From Saccharopolyspora erythraea (GTDB lineage: Bacteria; Actinomycetota; Actinomycetes; Mycobacteriales; Pseudonocardiaceae): a stretch of 64,000 bases of DNA. Below the pieces are notes generated by a model. It was not told where the DNA came from and made no database searches. It saw nothing but the letters and a program-made list of their open reading frames with translations. The DNA is taken from positions 2,666,001-2,730,000 of the forward strand of contig NZ_CP054839.1 in the NCBI RefSeq assembly GCF_018141105.1, read 5' to 3'. Below, one piece after another: positions 1 to 9,743 of this stretch. The position numbers were made by a program, and so were the translations under genes. Every line of letters begins with the position of its first letter. Position 1 is the stretch's first letter.

Positions 1-1
1 G

Positions 2-316
2 CTCGCGCTGCCCGCGACGATGGTCTTCGACTTCCCGGCACCCGGCGCGCTGGCCGGCCACCTGTGGTCGGAGCTGGCCGCCGAGCTCGGCGGACCGGAG
101 GCCACCGCGCTGGCCGCGCTCTCCCGGCTGGAGGAGGCCGTTGCGGGACTGGCAGGCCAGGACGAGGTGTGGGACCGGATCGCGCAGCGGCTCACCGCGT
201 TGCAGCGGGCCTTGGCGCCCGCCGGCGACGAGACGGGCGAGCTCGACTCGGCGACGCCGGAGGAGATGTTCGCCCTGCTGGACAGCAAGCTCGGCCCGGC
301 GGGCAGCGCCGGATGA
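2..316 (+). CDS. Type I polyketide synthase, C-terminal end (partial)
   Basis: This reading frame is open from the window edge and is the 3' end of an upstream modular PKS gene. The first residues (ATMVFDFPAPGALAGHL) are the last helix of an acyl carrier domain. They are followed by a helical stretch (about residues 28-75) and an acidic tail, DSATPEEMFALLDSKLG, which is the usual form of a class 1 C-terminal docking domain. Such tails bind the N-terminal coiled coil of the next PKS protein, and the gene 61 bases downstream starts with one. The internal ATG at 20 is not a real start. The domain make-up of the protein upstream cannot be seen. Confidence 0.9.
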   Translation, partial: LALPATMVFDFPAPGALAGHLWSELAAELGGPEATALAALSRLEEAVAGLAGQDEVWDRIAQRLTALQRALAPAGDETGELDSATPEEMFALLDSKLGPAGSAG

Positions 317-376
317 CCCAGGCGGTCCGCGGGCCCGCCACCACCACAGCCTTCTCCGACGGAAGAGAACCTGGGC

Positions 377-3300
377 ATGTCCAACGAAGAGAAACTCCTG
401 CAGTACCTCAAACGCGCCACCGCCGAGCTCGACCGCACCCGGGACGAGCTGCGCCAGGTGCGCGAACGCGACGGCGAACCGCTGGCGATCGTCGGCATGA
501 GCTGCCGGTTCCCCGGTGACGTCACCTCGCCGGAGGAGCTGTGGCGGCTGGTCGACGAGGGCCGCGACGCCATCACCGGTTTCCCGGCCGACCGGGGGTG
601 GGACCTCGACGGGATCTACGACCCGGACCCGGCCGCGGTGGGCAAGAGCTACGTGCGCCACGGCGGTTTCCTGCACGACGCCGCCGACTTCGACCCGGCG
701 TTCTTCGGGATCTCCCCGCGCGAGGCGGTGACCGTCGACCCGCAGCAGCGGCTGCTGCTGGAGACGACGTGGGAGGCGTTCGAGGACGCGGGCATCCGGC
801 CCGAGACGCTGCGCGGCAGCGATACCGGCGTCTTCGTCGGGATCATGTTCGACGAGTACGGACTGCGCTTCCTCAAGACGCCGGTCGAGGGCTTCGACGG
901 CTACCTCGGCGTCGGCAGCGCGGGCAGCGTGGCCTCCGGGCGCGTCTCCTACTCCTTCGGCTTCGACGGCCCGGCTGTCACGGTCAACACGGCGTGCTCG
1001 TCGTCGCTGGTGGCGCTGCACCTGGCGGGCCAGTCGCTGCGCCGCGACGAGTGCTCGATGGCGGTTGTCGGCGGCGTGATGCTGATGGCCACCTCGTTCT
1101 CCTTCACCGAGTTCAGCAGGCAGCGCGGGCTGTCGGTGGACGGGCGCTGCAAGTCCTACGCGGCGGCGGCCGACGGCACGGCGTGGGCCGAGGGCGTCGG
1201 AACCCTGGTCGTGGAGCGGCTTTCCGACGCGCGCCGCAACGGCCACCGGGTGCTGGCGGTGATCCGCGGGTCGGCGGTCAACCAGGACGGCGCGAGCAAC
1301 GGGCTCACCGCGCCGCACGGGCCGTCGCAGCAGAAGCTCATCCGCGACGCGCTGGCCGACGCGGGGCTCACCGCCGCCGACGTCGACGCCGTGGAGGGCC
1401 ACGGCACCGGCACCAAGCTGGGCGACCCGATCGAGGCCCAGGCGTTGCTGGCCACCTACGGGCAGGGCCGTGGCGGCAGTCCGCTGTGGCTGGGGTCGCT
1501 GAAGTCCAACGTCGGCCACACCCAGTCCGCGGCCGGGGTCGGCGGCATCATCAAGATGGTCAAGGCGATGCAGCACGGCGTGCTGCCGAAGACGCTGCAC
1601 GTCGACGAGCCCAGCCCGCACGTGGACTGGGAGAGCGGGGACGTGCGGCTGCTGACCGAGCCGGTGGCGTGGCCGAGGTCGGCGGACCGGGTGCGGCGCG
1701 CGGGCGTCTCCAGCTTCGGCATCAGCGGGACCAACGCGCACGTCATCATCGAGGAGCCGCAGGAGGACGAGCCGGCGGGGACTCCGGCGGGCGATGTCGT
1801 GGTGCCGTGGGTTCTCTCCGGCCGCAGCGCCGAGGCGCTGAGCGCGCAGGCCCGGCGGCTGCGCGAAACCCTGGACCCGGCCGCGATCCCGGTGGACGTG
1901 GCCTTCTCGCTGGCCACCGCCCGCACCGCGATGGAGCACCGCGCGGTGGTCGTCGGCGGCGACCTGGCCGAACTCGTCGCGGGCCTGGAGGCCGTCGAGT
2001 CCCGGGGCCGCGCGGCGAACGTGGTGCGCGGCGCCGGCGGCGCGACCGGCCGGACCGCGTTCCTGTTCACCGGCCAGGGCAGCCAGCGGCTCGGCATGGG
2101 CCGGGGGCTGCGCGAGTCCTCGCCGGTGTTCGCCGCCGCCTTCGACGCGGTGTGCGACGAGCTGGACCGCCACCTCGGCGAGCCGCTGCGCGAAATAGTC
2201 CTCGCCGAGGACGACCCCACCGGGAAGCTGAACCGCACCGAGTTCACCCAGCCCGCGCTGTTCGCCGTCGAGGTGGCGCTGTACCGGCTGCTGGAGCACT
2301 GGGGCGTGCGCCCGGACTTCGTCACCGGGCACTCGATCGGCGAGCTCGCCGCGGCCCACGTGGCCGGGGTGCTGTCGCTGCCGGACGCGGCGAAACTGGT
2401 CGTCGCGCGCGGAAAGCTGATGCAGCGGCTGCCCGCCGGTGGCGCGATGATCGCCGTCCAGGCCACCGAGCAGGAGGCGCTGGCCGCGCTCGGGGACAGG
2501 CTGGACCGGGCCTCGATCGCCGCGGTCAACGGTCCGAGCGCGGTCGTGCTCTCCGGTGACGACGACGTGGTCTCCGAAGCCGCCGCGCGGCTGGAGGCAG
2601 AGGGCCGCAAGGCCAAGCGCCTCCAGGTCAGCCACGCGTTCCACTCACCGCACATGGACGCGATGCTCGACGAGTTCGCGGCGGTGGTGTCGACGCTGTC
2701 CTTCTCGGCGCCGCTGATCCCGGTGGTGTCGGACGTGACTGGGAAACCGGCCACCGCAGAGCAGCTCTGCTCGCCGGACTACTGGGTGCAGCACGTGCGC
2801 CAGGCTGTGCGGTTCAGCGACGTGGTCACCACGCTGCGCGCCGAGGGAGTCGGCGTCTTCGTCGAGCTGGGCCCGGACGGCACGCTCTCGGCCATGACCC
2901 GCTCGTGCCTGGGCGACGACCAGGACGCGCTCGTGGTCCCGCTGCTGCGCCGCGGCCGCCCGGAGCCGGTCTCGGCGCTCACCGCGCTCGGCGAACTGCA
3001 CGTGCGCGGCATCTCCCCGGACTGGCAGGCCGTGTTCGAGGGCACCGGCGCGCGGCGCGTCGACCTGCCGACCTACCAGTTCCAGCGGCAGCGGTACTGG
3101 CTGGACGAGCCCGCGGCGACCGGTGACGTCGCCTCGGTCGGCCTGAGCCCCGCCGAGCACCCGCTGCTGGGCGCGGTCACCGCGCTCGCCGACCGCGACG
3201 GCGCGGTCTTCACCGGACGGCTCTCGCGTCAGTCGCACCCGTGGCTGGCCGACCACGTCGTGCACGACGCGACGCTGGTGCCCGGCACGGCACTGCTGGA

Positions 3301-6300
3301 GCTGGCGGCCAGGGCGGCGGCCCAGGTCGACTGCGACGCGGTGGAGGAGCTGACGCTGCAGGCGCCGATGGTGCTGCCGGAGCACGGCTCCCTGCTGATC
3401 CAGGTCGCGGTCGGCGGCCCGGACGACGACGGCAGGCGGGCGGTGAGCCTGCACTCGCGGCCCGACGAGGAGGATGCCTCGTGGGTCCAGCACGCCAACG
3501 GCCACCTGGCGGTCTCCGGCGGTGCGGGAGAACGCCTGGACGTCTGGCCGCCCGCCGAAGCGTCCGAAGTGGACCTCGACGGCCTCTACGAACGGCTGGC
3601 CGACACCGGTTTCGCCTACGGCCCGGCGTTCCAGGCGCTCGGCGCGGTGTGGCGGCGCGGCGACGAGCTGTTCGCCGAGGTCGAGCTGCCCGCCGAGCAG
3701 CGGGCCGACGCCGCCTCCTACGGGTTGCACCCCGCGCTGCTCGACGCATGCCTGCATGCGCTGGCGTGGGAGGAGGTCCGCGAGGGCACGCCGTCGGGAC
3801 GGCTGCCGTTCTCCTGGAACGGGGTCCGGCTGCACGCGGTCGGCGCGTCGGCGTTGCGGGTGCGCTTCACCGGTGTGGGCACCGACTCCGTCGGGGTGAC
3901 CGCCGCCGACCAGGACGGCGAGCCCGTGGTGTCGGTGGAGTCCTTCGTCTCGCGCTCGATGCCTGCCGAGCAGCTCGGCCAGGCGCGCCGCGGCAACGAC
4001 TCGCTGTTCCACGTCGACTGGACACCGGTCGCCGCTTCCGGAGAACCGGGCACCGTGCGCCGCTTCTACAGCCCCGCCGAGGCTCGCGAGGCGCTCGCCG
4101 AAGGCGGGATCGACGCCGAGAACGTGGTCGTGGCCTGTACTTCGCTGGGCGGCGCCGATCTCGCCGAGGCCACCCACCGCACGACCGTGGAGATGCTGGG
4201 GCTGCTCCAGGACTGGATGGTCGGCGGTTCCTCGCGGCTGGTCGTGGTGACCCGGCGGGCGATCGCGGCCGAGCCGGGTGAGGACGTGCTCGACCTGGCG
4301 GCCTCGGCGGTGTGGGGCCTGGTGCGCTCGGCGCAGTCCGAGGCGCCGGACCGCTTCGTGCTGGTCGACGTGGACGACGACGCGGCGATGCTGCCCGCGG
4401 CGATCGCCTCCGGCGAACCGCAGGTGGCGCTGCGCGGCGGGGAGGTGCGCGTGCCCAGGCTGGCGCGGGCGTCGGCGCCCGGGGAGCCCGGTCCCGCCGC
4501 CTGGCGCGGCACGGTGCTGGTCACCGGGGGCACCGGGGAGCTCGGCGCGCTGCTGGCCAGGCACCTGGTGACCGAGCACGGCGTGCGGCACCTGCTGCTG
4601 ACCAGCCGCAGGGGGCCGCGGGCCGAAGGTGCCGCGGAGCTGGTGGCCGAGCTGGAGGCGATGGGTGCCGCGGTTGCGGTGGCCTCCTGCGACGTCACCG
4701 ACCGGGAGTCCGTCCGCGCGCTGCTGGCGTCGGTGCCCGCCGAGCACCCGCTCAGCGCGGTCGTGCACACCGCGGGCGTGCTCGACGACGGGATCATCAC
4801 CTCGCTCGACGCGCAGCGCGTCGGCAAGGTGCTGCGCCCGAAGGTCGACGCGGCGCTGCACCTGCACGAGCTGACGCGCGACGCCGATCTCGGAGCGTTC
4901 GTGCTGTTCTCTTCGGTCGCCGGAACGCTGGGCAGCCCCGGACAGGGCAACTACGCCGCGGGCAACGCCTTCCTGGACGCCCTCGCGCAGCACCGCAGGG
5001 CTCAGGGCCTGCCGGCGACCGCGCTTGCGTGGGGCATGTGGCAGCCCAGTGGCGGGATGGCGGGCACGCTCGGGCAGGCCGACCTGAACCGGATGGCCCG
5101 CTACGGCGTGCTGCCGATCGACCAGGAGCAGGGCGTCGAGCTGTTCGACGCCGCGTGCGCGTCCGACCGCGCCGCGCTGGTGCCGGTCCGCCTGGACCGC
5201 AAGGCGTTGCGGGCCGGGAAAGCACCGCTGCCGCCGCTGATGCGCGGCCTGGTGCGGGTCTCGACGCGCCGCGCGGCCTCCGGCGGCGGCACCGCCGCGC
5301 AGCCCGCGTCGTCCCTGCGCGACCGGCTGGCCGCGCTTTCCGACGACGACCGGCTCAAGGCGCTCACCGAGCTGGTGACCACCACGGTGGCCGCGATCCT
5401 TGGCCACAGCGGAGCCGACGCCGTCGGCGTGGACACGACGTTCCGGGACCAGGGCTTCGACTCGCTGCTGTCGGTCGAGCTCCGCAACGCGCTGGGCGAG
5501 GCCGCCGACCTGCGGCTGCCTCCCACCGCGGTCTTCGACCACCCGACGCCGCGGGCACTGGCCGCCAAGCTGCACGAGCTGGTGCTGCCGGCGCTGACGG
5601 GCTCGGCCCCCGCGCCGGTCCGGAGCGAGACGCTGGTCGGACTGTTCCGCGACGCCTACGAGTCGCGGCTGCTCGGCCCGGCGGCGAACCTGCTGGCCAA
5701 CGCCGCGCAGCTGCGTCCGCTGTTCGGTCCGGACACCGAACCGCCGGTGTTCCCCGCGGTCACCGGTGACGGCCCCGTCGTCGTCTGCTTCTCGTCGATG
5801 ATGGCGATCTCCGGGCCGCACGAGTACGAGCAGCTCGTCTCACACCTGGGCGGACACGCGGTCTGCACGCCCCCGCTTCCGGGCTTCGGTGCGGGCGAAG
5901 CGCTGCCGGAGTCGCTGGAGGCGCTGGCCGCCACCCAGGCCGAGGCGACCGCGAAGCTCGCCGAAGGACGCGGCGTGGTGTTGCTCGGCCGCTCCACCGG
6001 CGGCTGGATCGCCCACGCCGTCGGGCGTCGGCTGCGGGAGCTGGGCGTGGAGCCCGAGGCCGTCGTGCTGCTGGACACCCTGGCCAGCCCGGTGGACCTC
6101 GACGACCTGGCGATGGTGTCGGCCAAGATGCTCGAGCCCGCCAGCAGCGCGTTCCTGGACGACCACCGGCTGATCGCGATGGGCGGCTACCTGCGGATCT
6201 TCGACGGCTGGGAACCCCGTCCGCTGGACGTTCCTTCGGTGATGATCCGCGCCACCGAACGGGAAGGAGCGCACGACCGTCCGAGGTGGACGCTTGCGGA

Positions 6301-6415
6301 AACCACTGTGGACACACCTGGCGACCACTTCACGATGCTGGCCGAACACGCCGCGACCACGGCGCGCGCGGTCGACGAGTGGCTGCGGGCGCTGCGCGGG
6401 GGAGCAGGCGCGTGA
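377..6415 (+). CDS. Type I PKS terminal module: docking-KS-AT-DH-KR-ACP-TE
   Basis: A 2012-residue single-module PKS that should carry out the last chain extension and release the product. Residues 1-35 form a coiled-coil docking domain. KS: Cys207 in TACSSS, plus the EGHGTGT and NVGHTQSA histidine motifs. AT: Ser653 in GHSIGE, with HAFH at 753-756, the malonyl-CoA signature. DH: His960 and Asp1123, but the usual HxxxGxxxxP motif reads [10 protein letters not shown], with Asp964 in place of Gly. KR: NADPH motif TGGTGELG from 1383, an LDD motif (B-type stereochemistry), Ser1513 and Tyr1526. There is no ER. ACP: Ser1696 in GFDSLLS. TE: Ser1873 in GRSTGG, an Asp in LLDTLAS, and His1984. The expected extension is a malonate unit reduced to beta-hydroxy, or to alkene if DH works, followed by hydrolysis or cyclisation. 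The stop overlaps the next start by four bases. Confidence 0.96.
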   Translation: MSNEEKLLQYLKRATAELDRTRDELRQVRERDGEPLAIVGMSCRFPGDVTSPEELWRLVDEGRDAITGFPADRGWDLDGIYDPDPAAVGKSYVRHGGFLHDAADFDPAFFGISPREAVTVDPQQRLLLETTWEAFEDAGIRPETLRGSDTGVFVGIMFDEYGLRFLKTPVEGFDGYLGVGSAGSVASGRVSYSFGFDGPAVTVNTACSSSLVALHLAGQSLRRDECSMAVVGGVMLMATSFSFTEFSRQRGLSVDGRCKSYAAAADGTAWAEGVGTLVVERLSDARRNGHRVLAVIRGSAVNQDGASNGLTAPHGPSQQKLIRDALADAGLTAADVDAVEGHGTGTKLGDPIEAQALLATYGQGRGGSPLWLGSLKSNVGHTQSAAGVGGIIKMVKAMQHGVLPKTLHVDEPSPHVDWESGDVRLLTEPVAWPRSADRVRRAGVSSFGISGTNAHVIIEEPQEDEPAGTPAGDVVVPWVLSGRSAEALSAQARRLRETLDPAAIPVDVAFSLATARTAMEHRAVVVGGDLAELVAGLEAVESRGRAANVVRGAGGATGRTAFLFTGQGSQRLGMGRGLRESSPVFAAAFDAVCDELDRHLGEPLREIVLAEDDPTGKLNRTEFTQPALFAVEVALYRLLEHWGVRPDFVTGHSIGELAAAHVAGVLSLPDAAKLVVARGKLMQRLPAGGAMIAVQATEQEALAALGDRLDRASIAAVNGPSAVVLSGDDDVVSEAAARLEAEGRKAKRLQVSHAFHSPHMDAMLDEFAAVVSTLSFSAPLIPVVSDVTGKPATAEQLCSPDYWVQHVRQAVRFSDVVTTLRAEGVGVFVELGPDGTLSAMTRSCLGDDQDALVVPLLRRGRPEPVSALTALGELHVRGISPDWQAVFEGTGARRVDLPTYQFQRQRYWLDEPAATGDVASVGLSPAEHPLLGAVTALADRDGAVFTGRLSRQSHPWLADHVVHDATLVPGTALLELAARAAAQVDCDAVEELTLQAPMVLPEHGSLLIQVAVGGPDDDGRRAVSLHSRPDEEDASWVQHANGHLAVSGGAGERLDVWPPAEASEVDLDGLYERLADTGFAYGPAFQALGAVWRRGDELFAEVELPAEQRADAASYGLHPALLDACLHALAWEEVREGTPSGRLPFSWNGVRLHAVGASALRVRFTGVGTDSVGVTAADQDGEPVVSVESFVSRSMPAEQLGQARRGNDSLFHVDWTPVAASGEPGTVRRFYSPAEAREALAEGGIDAENVVVACTSLGGADLAEATHRTTVEMLGLLQDWMVGGSSRLVVVTRRAIAAEPGEDVLDLAASAVWGLVRSAQSEAPDRFVLVDVDDDAAMLPAAIASGEPQVALRGGEVRVPRLARASAPGEPGPAAWRGTVLVTGGTGELGALLARHLVTEHGVRHLLLTSRRGPRAEGAAELVAELEAMGAAVAVASCDVTDRESVRALLASVPAEHPLSAVVHTAGVLDDGIITSLDAQRVGKVLRPKVDAALHLHELTRDADLGAFVLFSSVAGTLGSPGQGNYAAGNAFLDALAQHRRAQGLPATALAWGMWQPSGGMAGTLGQADLNRMARYGVLPIDQEQGVELFDAACASDRAALVPVRLDRKALRAGKAPLPPLMRGLVRVSTRRAASGGGTAAQPASSLRDRLAALSDDDRLKALTELVTTTVAAILGHSGADAVGVDTTFRDQGFDSLLSVELRNALGEAADLRLPPTAVFDHPTPRALAAKLHELVLPALTGSAPAPVRSETLVGLFRDAYESRLLGPAANLLANAAQLRPLFGPDTEPPVFPAVTGDGPVVVCFSSMMAISGPHEYEQLVSHLGGHAVCTPPLPGFGAGEALPESLEALAATQAEATAKLAEGRGVVLLGRSTGGWIAHAVGRRLRELGVEPEAVVLLDTLASPVDLDDLAMVSAKMLEPASSAFLDDHRLIAMGGYLRIFDGWEPRPLDVPSVMIRATEREGAHDRPRWTLAETTVDTPGDHFTMLAEHAATTARAVDEWLRALRGGAGA

Positions 6416-7368
6416 CGGGCGGCCTGGCGACCCTGGAGCGGGTCGAGTCGTTCCTCCCCGGCCGCGCGGTCGCGGTCGGGGAGCTGGCCGGCGACCTGGG
6501 CCTGAGCAAGGCGAAGCTGTCGCTGTTCCAAAAGGTGCACGGGCTGCGCACGCTGCGCGTCGACCCCGAGCTGGGGCTGCTCGACCTGGTGCTGCCCGCG
6601 GCCAGGCGGGTCGTGGAGTCGCTGGCCGACCCCGCGCGGGTGCGCCACGTCGTCCACGCCCACGCCACTCACGAGGTGAGCCCGCCGCTGGCGGAGCTGC
6701 CCGGCAGGATCCGCGACGAGCTGGGCCTGAGCGGGGCGCAGGCGTTCGGGCTGACCCAGCAGAACTGCGCGGTCGGGCTCGGGGCGATCGACGTCGCCGC
6801 CGCCCTGCTGCGCGCGGGCGCCGAACCGGGGGCCCGGGCGCTGGTGGTGACGGGGGAGAAGGCGTTCTCCCGCATCATCGGACTGCTGCCCAACACCGCG
6901 ATCATGGGCGAGGCCGCGGCCGCGTGCCTGGTCGCGCTGGACGGCGACGGCGACCCGGTGACGGCCCTGGCCGGGCGCACGCTCGGCCAGTACGCGGAGC
7001 TGGTCTCGCTGAGCCCGGAGGAGGCCGCCCGGTTCGGCAAGGACTACGCGCCCGTGCTCGCGGAGGTCATGCGGGATGCGGTCGCCGCCGCGGGGCTGGA
7101 GCTGTCCGACATCGAGATGGTCATCCCGCACAACGTCAACATGCACGCCTGGCGGCAGACCATCGACGAGCTGCGGATCCCGCCGGGCCGGGTGTTCCTG
7201 GACAACATCGCCCGCTACAGCCACTGCTTCGCCTCCGACGTCTTCGTCAACTACACGACGCTGCGCGACGCCGGGCGCCTGACCGCCGGCGGGCACTACC
7301 TGCTCGCCGCGGTCGGCGCCGGGGCGTCGTTCAAGGCCGCCGTCCTGACCCACCGCGGGGAGCGCTGA
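6412..7368 (+). CDS. KSIII-fold (FabH-like) acyl transferase/condensing enzyme 1
   Basis: A 318-residue thiolase-fold protein starting at GTG 6412, inside the PKS stop (GTGA overlap), so translation is probably coupled. Cys119 in TQQNCAVG is the nucleophile position and His240 in IPHNVN is the catalytic His. The third FabH triad residue (Asn in RxGNT) is replaced: the local sequence is RYSHCFASD, giving His271. The normal FabH role is condensing acyl-CoA with malonyl-ACP. In secondary metabolism such proteins also act as acyltransferases on carrier-bound acids (CerJ/ChlB3 type). Here the partner is probably the free-standing ACP at 11048. It is paralogous to the gene at 7427. Whether it condenses or transfers cannot be told from sequence. 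Confidence 0.85.
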   Translation: MTGGLATLERVESFLPGRAVAVGELAGDLGLSKAKLSLFQKVHGLRTLRVDPELGLLDLVLPAARRVVESLADPARVRHVVHAHATHEVSPPLAELPGRIRDELGLSGAQAFGLTQQNCAVGLGAIDVAAALLRAGAEPGARALVVTGEKAFSRIIGLLPNTAIMGEAAAACLVALDGDGDPVTALAGRTLGQYAELVSLSPEEAARFGKDYAPVLAEVMRDAVAAAGLELSDIEMVIPHNVNMHAWRQTIDELRIPPGRVFLDNIARYSHCFASDVFVNYTTLRDAGRLTAGGHYLLAAVGAGASFKAAVLTHRGER

Positions 7369-7430
7369 TGCGAACCAGACCGGGCGCCGCGCGCGCCACC
7401 GACCCACGAACCCGGGAGACCCAGCGATGA
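7368..7430 (+). CDS. Possible 20-residue coupling peptide between the two KSIII genes
   Basis: A 20-codon ORF whose ATG (7368-7370) overlaps the stop of the first KSIII gene as TGATG, and whose TGA (7428-7430) overlaps the ATG of the second KSIII gene as ATGA. It spans the only sizeable gap in this part of the operon. The peptide is Arg/Thr/Pro-rich with no recognisable domain. The arrangement would let ribosomes pass from one KSIII gene to the other without a separate initiation site. It could also be chance, because a short GC-rich gap is often open in one frame. Confidence 0.4.
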   Translation: MRTRPGAARATDPRTRETQR

Positions 7431-8395
7431 GACCGTCGGCGACGACGTTGGAGAGGATCGAGTCCTTCGCACCGGAGCGGCGGGTGCCCGTCGAGGACCT
7501 GGCCGAGCGGCTCGGGCTCAACCGCTCGAAGATCCGGCTCTTCAAGCGGGTGCACGGACTCGGGGAGATCCGGTTCGACCCGGAGATGGGCCTGTTCGAC
7601 GTCGTGCTGCCCGCGGCGCGGCGGATCGTGGAGGCCGAGGCGGACCCCGCGCGGATCCGCTACGTGATCTTCGCCCACACCACCCAGGCGCTCACCCCAC
7701 CGCACGTCGACGCCGCGCGGGAGATCCGCGACCGGCTCGGGCTGCGCCACGCCGAGGCGTTCGCGATCAGCCAGCAGAACTGCGCCAGCGGCATGGCCGC
7801 CGTCGACGTGGCCGCCGAACTGCTGCGGGCGGAAGGCGACGGCACCACCCGCGCGCTGGTGGTCACCGGCGAGCAGGCGTTCTCGCCGAAGGTCCAGCTC
7901 ATCGCCGACACCGCGATCATGGGCGACGTCGCGGCGGCCTGCCTGGTCGGGGTGGGCGGTCCGGGCGAGCAGGTCCGCTCCTACGTGACCCGCACCCTCG
8001 GCGACTTCTCGGCGTCGATGCTGCTGGACGAGGAGCGCAACCTGCGGTTCGGCAAGGTCTACGCGCCGGTTCTGGCCGAGGTCGTGCGGGAGGCGGTGGC
8101 CGGGGCGGGGCTGGAGCTGCCGGACATCGACCTGGTCATCCCGCACAACGTCAACATGCAGTCCTGGCGGCAGACCATCGGCGAGCTGGGCATCGAGCGC
8201 GAGCGGGTGTTCCTGGACAACATCGCCAGGTTCAGCCACTGCTTCGCCTCCGACGTCTTCCACAACCACTCCACGCTGCGCGCGCAAGGGCGGCTGGTGC
8301 CCGGCAGGCACTACGTGTTCGCCACCGTCGGGCTCGGCGCGACGTTCGCGGCGATGGTCATCACTCACCAGGGGGATGGTGCGAGCAATGCATGA
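7427..8395 (+). CDS. KSIII-fold (FabH-like) acyl transferase/condensing enzyme 2
   Basis: A 322-residue paralogue of the preceding gene. All three active-site positions fall at identical residue numbers: Cys119 (SQQNCASG), His240 (IPHNVN) and His271 (RFSHCFASD) in place of the FabH Asn. The whole protein aligns without large gaps, so the pair arose by duplication and both copies keep the nucleophile. No strong Shine-Dalgarno precedes ATG 7427, which fits translation coupled from upstream. The two may form a heterodimer or act on different acyl chains. Its 3' end overlaps the ATP-grasp gene by eight bases. Confidence 0.85.
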   Translation: MRPSATTLERIESFAPERRVPVEDLAERLGLNRSKIRLFKRVHGLGEIRFDPEMGLFDVVLPAARRIVEAEADPARIRYVIFAHTTQALTPPHVDAAREIRDRLGLRHAEAFAISQQNCASGMAAVDVAAELLRAEGDGTTRALVVTGEQAFSPKVQLIADTAIMGDVAAACLVGVGGPGEQVRSYVTRTLGDFSASMLLDEERNLRFGKVYAPVLAEVVREAVAGAGLELPDIDLVIPHNVNMQSWRQTIGELGIERERVFLDNIARFSHCFASDVFHNHSTLRAQGRLVPGRHYVFATVGLGATFAAMVITHQGDGASNA

Positions 8396-9743
8396 GGCGA
8401 CCTACACGCCGAGGCTGAAGGAAGCCCTGGTCGGGCGGGCCGACGCCCGGTTCGTCTGGCTGTGCGGCTTCGAGGTCGAACACCAGTGGGCGCGCGGCTA
8501 CGTCGGCCTGCCCGCCGCTCCGCTGTCGGTGACCACCGCGACCGTGCAGCGCATGGAGGAGCTCGGCGCGATGCTGGCCGAGCCGTCGGACGTCCTGCTG
8601 CTGAGCAAGCCGCTGGACCCCGGATATCGCCGCTACGCCGAGGAATCCGGGTTCCCGCTGCCGGAGGAGCTGGTCGTGGCGGGCGGCGGCACGGGCACCG
8701 CCGAAGCGGTGCTGGAGTCGCCGGAGGCGCTGCGCAGGCTCGGCGAGCTGGCCGCAGGCGGCGCGTACCTGATGCCGATGGGCAACTCGGCGGTCGAGCA
8801 GGCGGTCTCCGAGCGCAGCGGGCTTCCACTGGCGGTGCCGGATGCCGCGACCTACGAGCGGGTCAACAGCAAGATCTACAGCCGCCGTCTGGTCGAGGAG
8901 CTGGGACTGCGGGCGATTCCCGGGTTCTGCTGCGAGAGCACCGACGACCTGCACGCCGCGCTGGAGTCGGTGTCCGAGACCGAGCCGGTGATCGTCAAGG
9001 ACGCCTACGGCGTCTCCGGCAAGGGCCTCGTCGTGGTCGACAGCAGGCGCAAGGCCGACCGGCTGCTGCGCATGGTCGACCAGCGCGCCAAGCGCAAGGA
9101 CGACCGGACCCTGCACGTGGTCGCCGAGCGGTTCATGGCCAAGCGCTTCGACCTCAACTACCAGATCACCATCTCGCGGTCCGGGTCGGTGACGCTGGAC
9201 TTCGTCAAGGAGGCGATGGTCTCCGGCGGTGTCCACATGGGACACGTCATGCCGCCGGACCTCTCGGCCGCGCAGCTCGACGAGATCGCCGGGACCGCCG
9301 AGCGGATCGGTGCCCGGCTGCACGCCGACGGGTTCTTCGGCGTGGTCGGCGTGGACGCGCTGGTCTCGGCCGACGACGTGGTCCACCCGGTGCTGGAGCT
9401 CAACGCCCGGCTCAACATGTCGACCTACCAGGGCCGGGTCACCGAGCGCCACCAGGCGCCGGACGGGGTCGCCCTGGCCAAGCACTACCCGCTGCACCTG
9501 GCCGGAGCGGTGGCGTTCGACGAGGTCCGCGACGTGCTCGGACCCCTCGCCGACACCCCGGCCGGCGGGCGCGGGCTCATCGTGACCTGCTTCGGCACGG
9601 TCAACGCGCAGGCCGGTTCCGGCCCGTTCGACGGAAGGCTCTACGCGGTGCTGTTCGGCCACGACCGCGGCGAGCTCGGCGAGCTCGACCGCGCGGTCAC
9701 CGCCGCGCTGGAGAAGGTGCAGGCAGTGGAGGGAGCAGCATGA
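8388..9743 (+). CDS. ATP-grasp ligase, probable aminoacyl-ACP synthetase (BtrJ-like)
   Basis: A 451-residue ATP-grasp enzyme. The ATP-binding lysines lie in NSKIYSRR and in PVIVKDAYGVSGKG, and the metal-binding end of the fold is PVLELNARLNMSTYQ. The order ATP-grasp, PLP decarboxylase, ACP matches the butirosin set BtrJ-BtrK-BtrI, in which the ATP-grasp enzyme forms a thioester between an amino acid carboxylate and ACP phosphopantetheine. I therefore infer amino acid activation for the downstream ACP. The amino acid (glutamate in butirosin) is unknown here. ATG 8388 is chosen because it is the nearest start after a GGGGGA stretch; the in-frame ATG at 8376 is possible. The gene overlaps both neighbours. 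Confidence 0.82.
   Translation: MHEATYTPRLKEALVGRADARFVWLCGFEVEHQWARGYVGLPAAPLSVTTATVQRMEELGAMLAEPSDVLLLSKPLDPGYRRYAEESGFPLPEELVVAGGGTGTAEAVLESPEALRRLGELAAGGAYLMPMGNSAVEQAVSERSGLPLAVPDAATYERVNSKIYSRRLVEELGLRAIPGFCCESTDDLHAALESVSETEPVIVKDAYGVSGKGLVVVDSRRKADRLLRMVDQRAKRKDDRTLHVVAERFMAKRFDLNYQITISRSGSVTLDFVKEAMVSGGVHMGHVMPPDLSAAQLDEIAGTAERIGARLHADGFFGVVGVDALVSADDVVHPVLELNARLNMSTYQGRVTERHQAPDGVALAKHYPLHLAGAVAFDEVRDVLGPLADTPAGGRGLIVTCFGTVNAQAGSGPFDGRLYAVLFGHDRGELGELDRAVTAALEKVQAVEGAA

Noticed and set aside
2645-5821. A 1058-codon open frame on the minus strand across the PKS gene
   Set aside because: It is antisense to DH-KR-ACP-TE sequence with clear motifs, has His/Arg/Gly-rich composition without domains, and is the usual GC-rich shadow.
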